A stretch of 64,000 bases of DNA from Thermodesulfobium acidiphilum (GCF_003057965.1 NZ_CP020921.1:243501-307500); one strand, 5' to 3'; positions 35,017 through 43,951 are shown, numbered from the stretch's first letter. The notes: generated from the sequence alone by a model not told the origin. Numbers and translations: made by a program.

Positions 35017-35051
35017 AATAGGGGCATAAATTAATGTGCTCCTATTTTTTT
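35017..35051 (+). terminator. Intrinsic terminator after cstA
   Basis: AATAGGGGCA (35017-35026) pairs with TGCTCCTATT (35037-35046) across a 10-nt loop, 10 bp with one G-T wobble. Seven T residues (35045-35051) overlap and follow the stem. Confidence 0.85.
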
Positions 35052-35089
35052 GTTATATAATAACATAAATTTATTTTTAGGAGGAAATC

Positions 35090-36058
35090 TTGACAAAGAT
35101 TGTCGTTACTGGCGCGGCAGGGTTTATTGGTTCACATATTGTAGATTATTGGATAGAAAAAGGACATAAAGTATTATCAATTGACGATTTGTCAAGTGGC
35201 AATGTTGATAACCTTAACCCAAAGAGTTTATTTTTCAAGGGGAATATATGTTCTGAAAGAACTTTTAAAAAGATTTTGGAATTTTCTCCTGATGTGATTT
35301 GTCATCAGGCAGCTCAGATATCAGTGCCTTACTCGGTAACTCATCCTTACATTGATGCAAAAATAAATATACTTGGTACTATAAGAATGCTTGAGTGCGC
35401 TTCGAAATTAAAGGCAAAATTTTTGTTCGCATCAACTGGAGGGGCAATATATGGTGAAATAAAGGATATGGCAAATGAGGATACACAGCCTTCTATTACA
35501 TCTTTTTATGCCCTGTCAAAATTAACTTCAGAAAATTATATAAAGCTTATGTCTCAAAGATCTGGATTTAAATATGTTATTTTGAGGTACTCTAACGTGT
35601 ATGGTCCTCGTCAGGTTCCTCACGGGGAAGCAGGGGTTGTATCTATATTTCTTGAAAACTTGATTAACAAGAGAAAATCTACTATAAATATTTTTCCAGA
35701 AGATACCGAAGGGATGATTAGAGATTATGTCTTTGTAAAGGATGTGGTAATTGCAAATGACCTTGCCCTTGAGCTGGATGAGTGTGGAACTTTTAACATA
35801 TCGACTGGCATACCCACCAAGACAAAAAAAATTTTTTCTTTAATTTTGGATTCTTTGAAAAAATACGGAATAGAAATACCTGTAAACATTTCTGTGCCAG
35901 ATTATGCTAATGCCAGGCCAGGAGATCTTAGGAGAAGTTTGCTAGATTTTACTAAGGCAAAAAAAGTTCTTAAGTGGGAGCCAACAGTAGATCTAAGAGA
36001 GGGAATAGATCTTACTGTACAATGGTTTCTTAAAAGAAGAGGCCAGGTAAAAACCTGA
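35090..36058 (+). CDS. NAD-dependent sugar epimerase/dehydratase (GalE-like)
   Basis: The 322-residue extended short-chain dehydrogenase has VVTGAAGFIGSHIVD (Rossmann), then SIDDLSSGN, ICHQAAQISVP and the catalytic FYALSK pair of Tyr and Lys. It acts on UDP- or dTDP-sugars; UDP-glucose 4-epimerase is the likeliest. It starts with TTG after AGGAGG and is flanked by terminators, so it is a single-gene unit. It may feed the surface-polymer genes downstream. Confidence 0.82.
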   Translation: MTKIVVTGAAGFIGSHIVDYWIEKGHKVLSIDDLSSGNVDNLNPKSLFFKGNICSERTFKKILEFSPDVICHQAAQISVPYSVTHPYIDAKINILGTIRMLECASKLKAKFLFASTGGAIYGEIKDMANEDTQPSITSFYALSKLTSENYIKLMSQRSGFKYVILRYSNVYGPRQVPHGEAGVVSIFLENLINKRKSTINIFPEDTEGMIRDYVFVKDVVIANDLALELDECGTFNISTGIPTKTKKIFSLILDSLKKYGIEIPVNISVPDYANARPGDLRRSLLDFTKAKKVLKWEPTVDLREGIDLTVQWFLKRRGQVKT

Positions 36059-36062
36059 CCTC
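36039..36062 (-). terminator. Candidate terminator for nifV (overlaps epimerase 3' end)
   Basis: GAGG-C-CAGGT and ACCTG-A-CCTC form a 9-bp stem with one C-A mismatch and an AAAA loop, reaching into the epimerase stop region. On the minus strand it is followed by TTCTTTT, a moderate T tract, 13 nt after the nifV stop. Confidence 0.45.
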
Positions 36063-36075
36063 AAAATAAATAAAT

Positions 36076-37248
36076 CTAGACTGCTAAATTGGACTTTTTG
36101 TTGAGAATCTTTTGGACATCATTGTAGATGTACATAAGTTCTTTGTCGAAAAGTGGTCTCTTTAACTGGATAGACATATTTCTTACGTTTTCGAGTATCA
36201 ATTTTGTTTCTTCTTTGCTGAGTTCTATACCAAATTGATTAAATTTGCTCCTTATGGCGGCACTCCCGGAGTGCTTGCCTATTATAATTTGTCTGACGAG
36301 ACCAACCTCATCAGGTGAAAATGCTTCGTAAGTTGTTGGATTTTTTAGCACTCCATCGGCGTGTATACCAGATTCATGGGCAAAAATGTTAGCTCCAACA
36401 ATCGTTTTCCATATTGGGATTTGTCTTGATGATGCGTTAGCTACATACTCGCATATTTCTATAAATTTCTTTGTTTTGAACCCCAGATCTATGTTGTGTA
36501 TTATTTTAAGGGCCATTACAACTTCTTCCAATGCAGCATTGCCTGCTCTTTCTCCCAGTCCATTCACGGTTACTCCTACATACCTTGCACCGCCTCTTAC
36601 TCCTGCCAGAGCGTTGGCGGTAGCCATTCCGAAGTCATTATGTGTGTGCATCTCTATATCAATTCCTACGCTATCGCGGATTGTTTTGATTTTTGAGAAG
36701 GTTTCAAATGGGTCAAGTATTCCTAATGTATCGCAAAACCTCAGCCTATCAGCACCAGACTCCTTTGCCTTTTCAGCGAATTTGATAAGGAAATCCATTT
36801 CTGATCTTGACGCGTCCTCTGCATTTGCAGAAACATAAAGCCCCTTTGATTTCGCAAATTCTACGGCTTTAGACATAGAATCTAAAACGTCTTCCCTTGA
36901 AGACTTTAATTTGTGTTTGATATGTATGTCTGATGTAGATATAGAAATGGCTACAGCATCTACTCCGCAATCGATTGAATTTTTTATATCTTCAATAACG
37001 GCTCTATTCCATGCCATTATTGAGGCCTTTAGCCCCAGATTGACTATAGATTTTATAGCTTCTTTTTCTGCGCCGCCCATAGCGGGTATTCCAACTTCTA
37101 TTTGGTTAACACCTATTTCGTCCAACATCTTTGCAATATGAATCTTTTCTTGATTAGCAAAGACGACTCCTGCTGTTTGTTCTCCGTCTCTGAGAGTGGT
37201 GTCCACGATAAAAATTTTATCAACAAAATCTTTAAGAGATAGATACAA
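36076..37248 (-). CDS. nifV: Homocitrate synthase, NifV type
   Basis: The protein (390 residues from TTG 37248) has VDTTLRDGEQTAGVVF, HTHNDFGMATANALAG, NGLGERAGNAALEE and HESGIHADGVLKNP, the pattern of the LeuA/HCS family and most like NifV. It condenses acetyl-CoA with 2-oxoglutarate to homocitrate, used in nitrogenase cofactor or lysine synthesis. The GTG at 37263 lies within the GGAGGTGA SD; TTG 37248 eight bases downstream is the better start. No nif or lysine gene is adjacent, so the role is open. It is divergent from sufC across a palindrome-containing spacer. Confidence 0.85.
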   Translation of the reverse strand: MYLSLKDFVDKIFIVDTTLRDGEQTAGVVFANQEKIHIAKMLDEIGVNQIEVGIPAMGGAEKEAIKSIVNLGLKASIMAWNRAVIEDIKNSIDCGVDAVAISISTSDIHIKHKLKSSREDVLDSMSKAVEFAKSKGLYVSANAEDASRSEMDFLIKFAEKAKESGADRLRFCDTLGILDPFETFSKIKTIRDSVGIDIEMHTHNDFGMATANALAGVRGGARYVGVTVNGLGERAGNAALEEVVMALKIIHNIDLGFKTKKFIEICEYVANASSRQIPIWKTIVGANIFAHESGIHADGVLKNPTTYEAFSPDEVGLVRQIIIGKHSGSAAIRSKFNQFGIELSKEETKLILENVRNMSIQLKRPLFDKELMYIYNDVQKILNKKSNLAV

Positions 37249-37315
37249 ATCAGTCACCTCCACACTTTTTCATATAAAATTTTAATTTAAACAAAGTTTT
37301 TTGTAAAATTTTATG

Positions 37316-37330
37316 AATTGTCAGACAATT
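37316..37330. promoter_or_regulatory. Perfect palindrome between nifV and sufC (candidate operator)
   Basis: AATTGTC-A-GACAATT is a perfect 15-bp inverted repeat, 67 bp upstream of nifV and 90 bp upstream of sufC. It contains TTGTCAGACAA, which fits the TNGTNNNACNA consensus used by many FadR-subfamily GntR regulators. No GntR gene is in the window. Confidence 0.55.
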
Positions 37331-37419
37331 TTACACTCAGTTTCTCCATTCAAGTTTTTTGATTAGTCCTTTTTATGTTAAAATTGGACATATATTAAAT
37401 CTTTTTAGTGAGGTAAAAT

Positions 37420-38160
37420 ATGCAAGAAATGCTGCAGGTAGTAGATTTATGGGTATCTGTAGAGGGTAAGCAGGTATTAAAAGGCGTAGACTTTTCTATG
37501 GGATACGGAGACGTATATGTTCTCTTTGGTCCAAATGGTGCAGGCAAGACGTCTTTTATGATGTCTTTGATGGGATTTCCAAAATATAAAGTAGAACAGG
37601 GTAAGATTTATTTTAAAGGAGAGGATATTACAAATAAAGACATATATGAGAGGGCGAAATTAGGTATAGGCCTTTCATTTCAAAGGCCACCAACGGTGAG
37701 CGGAGTTAGCCTTGAGAGGTTAATAAAGTTGCTTAGCAAGAATAATGGTATATCTGATGAAGAAGTTGAAAACATATTGGAGAGCTTGAAAATTAAAGAT
37801 CACATAAAAAGATACATTAACGATGGGTTTTCTGGTGGAGAAATGAAGAGGTCCGAAATATTACAACTTATGCTTCAGAAACCTGAATTTGTGCTTATAG
37901 ATGAGCCCGAATCAGGTGTAGACATGGAAAACATATCACTTGTAGGACATGCAATTAATCATCTGTTAGGTAAAGATAAGGTGAGAAGTCCAAAAAGAAG
38001 TGCCCTAATAATAACGCATACTGGATACATCCTGGATTTTGTAAACGCTGATAAAGGGTATATATTTATAAACGGGAGAATAATATGTACAGGCAATCCC
38101 AGGGATATGCTGAACGAGATTAAAAGAAATGGCTATAAGGGGTGTCAGGTATGCCAATAA
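37420..38160 (+). CDS. sufC: SufC-type Fe-S cluster assembly ATPase
   Basis: The 246-residue ABC ATPase has Walker A GPNGAGKTS, the SufC-type signature FSGGEMKRSEILQLM and Walker B FVLIDEPESGVD, followed by ALIITHTGYIL. SufC powers the SufB scaffold. The start ATG has GAGGTAAAAT upstream. It overlaps sufB by 10 nt. No sufD, sufS or sufU is adjacent, so this is a two-gene system as found in archaea and anaerobes. Confidence 0.9.
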   Translation: MQEMLQVVDLWVSVEGKQVLKGVDFSMGYGDVYVLFGPNGAGKTSFMMSLMGFPKYKVEQGKIYFKGEDITNKDIYERAKLGIGLSFQRPPTVSGVSLERLIKLLSKNNGISDEEVENILESLKIKDHIKRYINDGFSGGEMKRSEILQLMLQKPEFVLIDEPESGVDMENISLVGHAINHLLGKDKVRSPKRSALIITHTGYILDFVNADKGYIFINGRIICTGNPRDMLNEIKRNGYKGCQVCQ

Positions 38161-39401
38161 GTGAAAAAAGGCTCTCTGAAATAATATCTCTTGCCAATGC
38201 TGCCAGAGAAAAAAAGGCTGTTTTCGGTCCTGATGTGGATCTTGAGAGATTTAAGGAATTAGTGGAAAGAGATAGGGTTGAAAGCCTGGCTTCTTTAAAG
38301 GCTCAAACTATGGAAGCCGCTATTATGAGCGGAATGGACATAAAGGAAGAGACAAGAAGTGGCTCCTTTTTTCAGTTAAATCACAGCGTTATATATGAAA
38401 GCCTTAACGAGAAGTATAAAGATCAACTTCAAATAATGAGCACTGATGATGCACTTAGTAAGTTTGATTGGATAGAAGATTATTTCTGGAGGGTGGTCAA
38501 ACCAGATCAGGATAAGTACACTGCAGCAGTGGCCCTTAACCCTACACATGGTTATTTTATGAGAGTGTTTCCTAATCAACACGTAGAATATCCTTTGCAG
38601 GCGTGTCTTCTTATAGATGAGGGAAACATTAGTCAAAATGTTCACAACATAATAATAGTAGAAGAAGGTGCGTCTCTTAACGTTATTACAGGGTGTTCTC
38701 TATCGAAAAATGATGCCGAAGGAATTCACCTTGGGATTAGTGAGTTTTACGTAAAGAAGGGTGCAAGTCTAACCTTTACGATGATACACAACTGGGCAGA
38801 TAATTTTGATGTTAGACCAAGAACAGGAGTGTATCTCGAAGAAGACGCTAGATACGTTAACAATTATATTCTTTTAAAGCCTGTAAAGTCTATTCAGTCT
38901 GCGCCAAATGTATATCTTGCAGGGGAAAATGCTACAGCACAGTTTAATAACGTGATATATGGTCTTGGAAATTCTTATATTGATCTCGGATCAAAGATGT
39001 ATTTGGATGCTCCAAATACTCGCGCAGAATCTATTGCAAGGACTATTGCTGCAGATAAAAGCGTGATATATTCAAGAGGAGATATGATAGCAAGGACAAA
39101 AGATTTTTGTATGGCACATCTTGACTGTAGAGGGATAGTTTTTTCTAAGGAAGCCACGATGTATGCAATTCCTGCTCTTGTCTCAGAGGGATCTGTAAAG
39201 GCACATCTCTCTCATGAGGCATCGATTGGTCCTATTTCTCAAGAGCAAGTAGAATATTTGATGAGTAGGGGTATAGAAAAAGACGATGCCGTGTCGTTGA
39301 TTACCACGGGTTTTTTGAACTTAAACATTCCATATATCCCTGCATTTATCAACAATAAGATTAAAGATATTATAAACGCCACTGCAAAGGATGCCCTGTG
39401 A
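38151..39401 (+). CDS. sufB: SufB-type Fe-S cluster assembly scaffold
   Basis: The 416-residue SufB/SufD-family protein has the right-handed beta-helix core (VEEGASLNVITGC, FYVKKGASLTFTMIHNW) and a C-terminal LSHEASIGPISQEQVEYLMSRG block typical of SufB. It assembles Fe-S clusters with SufC. ATG 38151 follows AAGGGG, overlapping sufC. Its stop TGA shares bases with the panC start. The protein is shorter than E. coli SufB (495) as in minimal systems. Confidence 0.88.
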   Translation: MPISEKRLSEIISLANAAREKKAVFGPDVDLERFKELVERDRVESLASLKAQTMEAAIMSGMDIKEETRSGSFFQLNHSVIYESLNEKYKDQLQIMSTDDALSKFDWIEDYFWRVVKPDQDKYTAAVALNPTHGYFMRVFPNQHVEYPLQACLLIDEGNISQNVHNIIIVEEGASLNVITGCSLSKNDAEGIHLGISEFYVKKGASLTFTMIHNWADNFDVRPRTGVYLEEDARYVNNYILLKPVKSIQSAPNVYLAGENATAQFNNVIYGLGNSYIDLGSKMYLDAPNTRAESIARTIAADKSVIYSRGDMIARTKDFCMAHLDCRGIVFSKEATMYAIPALVSEGSVKAHLSHEASIGPISQEQVEYLMSRGIEKDDAVSLITTGFLNLNIPYIPAFINNKIKDIINATAKDAL

Positions 39402-40240
39402 TGAGAGTCTTTTTCGATAAGAAATCTTTAAGAAAATTCTTAGAAGAAAAGAGATCTACGGGTAAGACAATATCTCTGGTGCCAACAATGGGATGTTTGC
39501 ATGATGGGCACATATCCTTAGTTAGGAGAGCAAGGGGGATGTCGGGAATTGTAGTAGTGTCAATTTTTGTTAATCCGATACAGTTTGGCCCGAACGAAGA
39601 CCTGGATAGATATCCTAGAGATCTTGGCTCAGATCTCAGGCTTCTTGATAGAGAGGGAGCTGATGCGGTATTTTGTCCTAATTCTGAAGAGATGTATCCA
39701 GAAAAACAGCTTTGTTTTGTGGAAGTAAAGGACCTTCAGGACAGGCTTTGCGGCCTGTTCAGACCGGGCCACTTTAAAGGCGTTTGTACAGTAGTTGCCA
39801 AGCTTTTTAATATCGTTCAGCCTGATTTTGCCCACTTTGGTGAGAAGGACTTTCAACAACTGGTAATCTTGAGAAAGATGGTGAAAGACTTAGATTTTCC
39901 AATTAAAATTGTCCCATCGCCTATTGTAAGGGATAGCGATAATCTGGCATTAAGTTCGAGAAATTTATATTTAACTCCTGATGAAAGAAAAATTGCTTTG
40001 AATCTTAGTAAAGAACTTTTTTGGATAAAAGAAAGAATTGAATCGGGAAATTATGATATAAAAATTCTTGAAGATTCAAAGGAAAGACTTAAGGAAGAAG
40101 GGATAAAGTTAGACTATCTTCAGGCTGTCAATACAGAAAATCTTGTTGAAAAATCAGATCTAACCCCACCTGTAGCGGTTCTTGTAGCGGGTTGGATTGG
40201 AAAAGTTCGATTAATAGATAATATTATAGTTGAGTCATAA
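39401..40240 (+). CDS. panC: Pantothenate synthetase PanC
   Basis: The 279-residue enzyme has PTMGCLHDGHISLVRRAR (the HIGH-like region), SIFVNPIQFGPNEDLDRYPR, RPGHFKGVCTVV and ALSSRNLYL. It joins pantoate and beta-alanine using ATP. ATG 39401 overlaps the sufB stop (TGATG). panB and panD are not nearby; coaX is at 7 kb. csaB starts directly after the stop. Confidence 0.94.
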   Translation: MRVFFDKKSLRKFLEEKRSTGKTISLVPTMGCLHDGHISLVRRARGMSGIVVVSIFVNPIQFGPNEDLDRYPRDLGSDLRLLDREGADAVFCPNSEEMYPEKQLCFVEVKDLQDRLCGLFRPGHFKGVCTVVAKLFNIVQPDFAHFGEKDFQQLVILRKMVKDLDFPIKIVPSPIVRDSDNLALSSRNLYLTPDERKIALNLSKELFWIKERIESGNYDIKILEDSKERLKEEGIKLDYLQAVNTENLVEKSDLTPPVAVLVAGWIGKVRLIDNIIVES

Positions 40241-41200
40241 ATGGATTTTTTGATTGGTTATTTTGGCGCTGGTAATGTAGGAGACGATGCAATACTTCAG
40301 GCATACCTTCTGAAAAACAAAAATGCAGTTAAGATCCTCTGGAACTCTAAAAAATCGGCTTTAAACCACGTAGAGAAAGAAAGTTTATTTGATGTTCTTA
40401 AAAATATTTTTCTGGCAGATAGAATAATATTTCCTGGTGGGGGTATTATTCAGGACAGGACCAGTTTTTTTAGCCTTCTTTTTTATACTGGGATAGTTTT
40501 TATTGCAAGTTTGTTAAAAAAAAGAATTTACATGTTGTCTCAATCACTGGGCCCCATAGAGCGTAGTAGATCAAAATTTTTTGTTAAGGCGCTTAACAAC
40601 GTTGAAGTTTTAGCCCTCAGAGATCCTATTTCCATTTCTCTAGCAAAAAGGCTAAGACTGAGAAGCGATATTATTAAAGAAGTTTCTGACATCACTTTGA
40701 CCATAGATTTCGTACTGCCGAAAAAAGAAAAAATCTTTGGAATCAACCTTAGAAATTGCGAAGAATCTTCACGAGCAGTTCAAGAACTGGTAATCTTTTC
40801 TGAGAGATTGAAAAGCGAAGGCTTTTTAATAAGAGGCGTAGCTTTTGATAAAGAAGATGAGAGGTTTCTAAAAAGTTTACCTATAAAGTTCGATGAAATT
40901 TTTTATGGTAATTTCATAAACTCATTCAGATCGGTTGCGCAATGTGAGATGTTTGTTGCTACCAGATTTCACAGTGCAGCCTTTTGTGTAAAGTCTTTAA
41001 CGCCTTTTGTTGCGATCGATTATGACCCTAAAGTTAGAGGTTTTATGAGGCAGGTTGGTTTAGAAAAATATTGTTATAAATCGCCTTCTTTTGAAGAACT
41101 TTTAGAATTTTATAATAATAAAAAGTTTATAGAAAAGCAGATTTCCATGAGAATAGGTGAACTTGAAAAATTAGCATACAAAAATTTTGAATTCATTTAA
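40241..41200 (+). CDS. csaB: Polysaccharide pyruvyl transferase CsaB-like
   Basis: The 319-residue protein has the CsaB/PssK motifs: GYFGAGNVGDDAIL at the N-terminus, FPGGGIIQDRTS, LSQSLGPI and VATRFHSAAFC near the C-terminus. CsaB pyruvylates cell-wall polysaccharides that anchor SLH-domain surface proteins. It starts with no gap after panC and is followed by a TagA-like glycosyltransferase, an arrangement seen in other cell-wall clusters. The acceptor is unknown. Confidence 0.86.
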   Translation: MDFLIGYFGAGNVGDDAILQAYLLKNKNAVKILWNSKKSALNHVEKESLFDVLKNIFLADRIIFPGGGIIQDRTSFFSLLFYTGIVFIASLLKKRIYMLSQSLGPIERSRSKFFVKALNNVEVLALRDPISISLAKRLRLRSDIIKEVSDITLTIDFVLPKKEKIFGINLRNCEESSRAVQELVIFSERLKSEGFLIRGVAFDKEDERFLKSLPIKFDEIFYGNFINSFRSVAQCEMFVATRFHSAAFCVKSLTPFVAIDYDPKVRGFMRQVGLEKYCYKSPSFEELLEFYNNKKFIEKQISMRIGELEKLAYKNFEFI

Positions 41201-41204
41201 CGCT

Positions 41205-41924
41205 ATGCGAAAATTTTTATTTGACAAAGTGCCGGTAGATATTGTTAGTTTTGAAGAAATACTAAATCTTTTTGAAAAAAGGCTTGTTAAAAATTTAGGC
41301 CTTAGAATTATAACCCTTAATCCAGAGATGGTTATGTATTCTATGAAAAAGAATGATAGCTCAAGTGTTATGCTTGAAACCTTTAATAAGGCAGACCTTG
41401 TGGTTCCTGATGGAATAGGGATTGCTATTTTTTTAAACACAAAAAGAATGAGTGGAATAGATCTTATTCCACATTTTTTAGAGATATGCAAAAGGCACAA
41501 TAAAGGAGTTTATTTAATAGGTTCCACAGATGAAGTAGTCAAATCGCTAAGCGAAAAGTTACTAAAAACGGGCATAAACGTATCGGGTTATGAAAACGGT
41601 TATTTTACTGACTTTAAGCCGTCTATAGAGAGGATTATCTCATCTGGCGCAACTTTTGTAATGGCTGCTATGGGTTTCCCAAAACAAGAGATTTTCTTAA
41701 ATGAACTCTTTAAAGTTAAGAACGATATAATTGGTATTGGAGTAGGAGGTTCTTTTGATGTTTTATCTGGTAAGAAGAAAAGAGCGCCAGAAATATTTAG
41801 AAATTTTGGGCTTGAATGGTTATACAGGCTGCTTAGTGAGCCTGCAAGGTTGAAAAGAATGCTTGTTTTGCCTAAATTTGCTTTGCTTGCGTTTTTCTGG
41901 AGAATGAAAAAATTTGGAGAATGA
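41205..41924 (+). CDS. tagA: WecG/TagA/CpsF-family glycosyltransferase
   Basis: The 239-residue protein starts MRKFLFDKVPVDIVSFEEIL and contains VVPDGIGIAIFL, VYLIGSTDEV, MAAMGFPKQEIF and GVGGSFDVLSG, hallmarks of the GT26 family. Members add ManNAc to lipid-linked GlcNAc in teichoic acid or secondary cell-wall polymer synthesis. ATG 41205 lies five bases after csaB; the frame extends to TTG 41187, but this is the family start. No clear SD. Confidence 0.84.
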   Translation: MRKFLFDKVPVDIVSFEEILNLFEKRLVKNLGLRIITLNPEMVMYSMKKNDSSSVMLETFNKADLVVPDGIGIAIFLNTKRMSGIDLIPHFLEICKRHNKGVYLIGSTDEVVKSLSEKLLKTGINVSGYENGYFTDFKPSIERIISSGATFVMAAMGFPKQEIFLNELFKVKNDIIGIGVGGSFDVLSGKKKRAPEIFRNFGLEWLYRLLSEPARLKRMLVLPKFALLAFFWRMKKFGE

Positions 41925-41928
41925 GAAG

Positions 41929-42654
41929 ATGATTGAGACAAAGGTTATAAAAACTGAAAAAATTAGCAATTTTCATTTTTTAATGGATTTGAAAGTAGAA
42001 GGGAACTTTAATCCCTTACCGGGACAGTATTTTATGTTAAAAGTAAATAACTTAAACGATCCATTTTTTATGAGACCATTTAGCGTTTTTGATTTTGATT
42101 TTGGTAGGTTAAGTTTTTTGATTGAAATAAAGGGCAAGGGAACGACAATTTTGAGCAAGATGAAAGAGGGCGATTTTTTAAAAATTAGGGGCCCCTTAGG
42201 TAATGGTTTTCGTTTCAATGGAATTAAAAACGCCTTGCTTTATGCAGGAGGAACGGGAATAGCACCAATATTTTATCTGGCAAAACACCTCAAAAAAATA
42301 GGGGTTGAGTCAGACGTTGTTTTAGGTTTCAGGAATAAGGAGAGGGTAATATGTGTAGACAGATTCTCTGAATTGGGTAATATTTATGTTTTTACTGATG
42401 ACGGAACATATGCAAATAAGGGTACGGTGATTGACTTTAAATTAGAAAGGACTTATGATTCTATTTTTGCTTGTGGGCCTGTTTTAATGCTTAAAGCGAT
42501 TCAAAGAAGACACAAAGGGGCACAGATTAGTTTGGAGTCTGTTTTTGCTTGTGGGGCAGGAGCATGCATGGGATGTGTGGTAAAAAGCGTTAGGGGATAT
42601 TTGAGAGTTTGTAAAGATGGCCCTGTCTTTAACGCAGAAGAAATCATATTCTAA
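41929..42654 (+). CDS. pyrK: PyrK-like dihydroorotate dehydrogenase electron transfer subunit
   Basis: The 241-residue protein has FAD-binding RPFSVFD, NAD-binding YAGGTGIAPI and a C-terminal [2Fe-2S] site: CGAGACMGC followed by VRGYLRVC. It matches PyrK of class 1B dihydroorotate dehydrogenase. No pyrD is adjacent, unusual for the pair, so it may partner a distant pyrD or another oxidoreductase. ATG 41929 has GGAG nine bases upstream; the frame runs back to TTG 41914. Confidence 0.83.
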   Translation: MIETKVIKTEKISNFHFLMDLKVEGNFNPLPGQYFMLKVNNLNDPFFMRPFSVFDFDFGRLSFLIEIKGKGTTILSKMKEGDFLKIRGPLGNGFRFNGIKNALLYAGGTGIAPIFYLAKHLKKIGVESDVVLGFRNKERVICVDRFSELGNIYVFTDDGTYANKGTVIDFKLERTYDSIFACGPVLMLKAIQRRHKGAQISLESVFACGAGACMGCVVKSVRGYLRVCKDGPVFNAEEIIF

Positions 42655-42681
42655 AGATGTCTTTTGGTTTAATAAAAAAAA

Positions 42682-42758
<77 letters not shown>

Positions 42759-42768
42759 ACAGATTGTA

Positions 42769-42797
42769 ATTCTAAACTTTTTATAATGTTATGTCAA
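42769..42797 (-). promoter_or_regulatory. Promoter of tRNA-Lys
   Basis: Consensus TTGACA (42797-42792), 17 bp spacer, TAGAAT (42774-42769), ten bases before the tRNA 5' end. The -35 box overlaps the last codons of tadA, so the tRNA has its own promoter. Confidence 0.75.
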
Positions 42798-43244
42798 TAT
42801 TTGTCTTGAGCGTTTGTATAAGTTTTTTTTGTTTCTTATTTCCTTGAAAAATCTATCTATTAAATTTTTAAATCTTTCGTCAAACATTTCTCTACAAAAA
42901 ATATTGTTTGATTCCAGGATATACCTTGTAGAATATTTTGAGCTAACACAAAATATAACGTTTTTTATCTTGCACTCTATTATCGCTCCAGCACACATTA
43001 AGCAGGGTTCAAGAGAACAGTAAATAGTGGATCCCTGTATGTACCACCTATTATATCTTTGGATAGCGTTTTTTATAGCCAATATTTCTGCATGTTCGAT
43101 AGGAGACTTTGATCTTTCACAGAAATTTTGTGACATAGACAAAATTTTTCCATCCTTGTAAAGAATAGCTCCGACTGGTAATTCCCCAGCATTAAAGGAT
43201 AAAAATGATAAAAAATATAGCATATTTATAATATTATTTGTCAA
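42789..43244 (-). CDS. tadA: tRNA adenosine deaminase TadA
   Basis: The 151-residue deaminase has GELPVGAILYKDG, zinc-site HAE and PCLMCAGAIIE, the TadA pattern. It converts A34 to inosine in tRNA-Arg(ACG). The N-terminus (MTNNIINMLYFLSFLSFN) differs from the usual MxxALxEA helix, so the true start may lie elsewhere. The C-terminal region is somewhat diverged. It lies between the tRNA-Lys gene and a decayed transposase. Confidence 0.85.
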   Translation of the reverse strand: MTNNIINMLYFLSFLSFNAGELPVGAILYKDGKILSMSQNFCERSKSPIEHAEILAIKNAIQRYNRWYIQGSTIYCSLEPCLMCAGAIIECKIKNVIFCVSSKYSTRYILESNNIFCREMFDERFKNLIDRFFKEIRNKKNLYKRSRQILT

Positions 43245-43286
43245 TTTATATCTCCCTTAAGAATACGTGTTGCCTCACTTAAAATT

Positions 43287-43832
43287 CTAAACATAACCAT
43301 AACATATTTTATCTTTATCTTTGCTAATTTTTTTAATAGAATTTCTTACTTCTTCCTTTATGGATATGTCTTCTAGTAATCTTTTTTGAAGTTTTACTAT
43401 TTCTCTTTGAAGTTCAGCTGGATTTAATTTTGTATACCGTTCTCTTAACTTTTCTTTATCTATTTTTTCTACACCAGGATTTTCTAATATTCTTTGATAA
43501 GGAGTTCTTGCTTTATCATATTTTTTTGTAACTTTACTTTCATATTCTTTCTTTTGAGATTTATTTCATTACAGGCTGAAAAAAGTTTATATATAACTTT
43601 AAGCTTTCATAAAGCTTTTTTAAAGTCATTAGCTCAACTTCTCTATCATATCTAAAATAACCAACTTATTATCTTCTCGTGACTAGCTAAAAAAACATGC
43701 ATAACTACGATTGTATCCAGTCAAAGCTATTAGCTCATCTAAAATAATGCCTTTTTGTTTCTTGCCTGCTTTTTTATATCTTTTTGCAATTTCACTCACC
43801 ACTGCTTTTCTTTCCTTCATCGTTAACCCCAT
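43287..43832 (-). pseudogene. Decayed transposase (integrase-type) remnant
   Basis: A start with a good SD (GGAGG, ATG at 43832) gives MGLTMKERKAVVSEIAKRYKK and ILDELIALTGYNRSYA, the N-terminal helix-turn-helix region of an IS transposase. The frame breaks at TAG (43685-43683). Downstream pieces in other frames encode NFFQPVMK, KARTPYQRILENPGVEKIDKEKL and LNPAELQREIVKL, the transposase C-terminus. The DDE catalytic middle is missing. It is therefore a deletion and frameshift relic. It accounts for most of the 800-base gap between tadA and the repeat protein. Confidence 0.78.
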
Positions 43833-43951
43833 TTCTAGCCTCCAGAGTTATAGTAACTACTATTCTAAGAGACTTTTTATTTTTATTTAGATTTTTTATT
43901 TGAGGCAACGATTGTATTTCATTTAGATTTTTGATGAAGCAATTCGAAATA

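Noticed and set aside
36039-36075. Terminator for the plus-strand epimerase
   Set aside because: The hairpin is followed by AAAATAAATAAA on the plus strand, so it only suits the minus strand.
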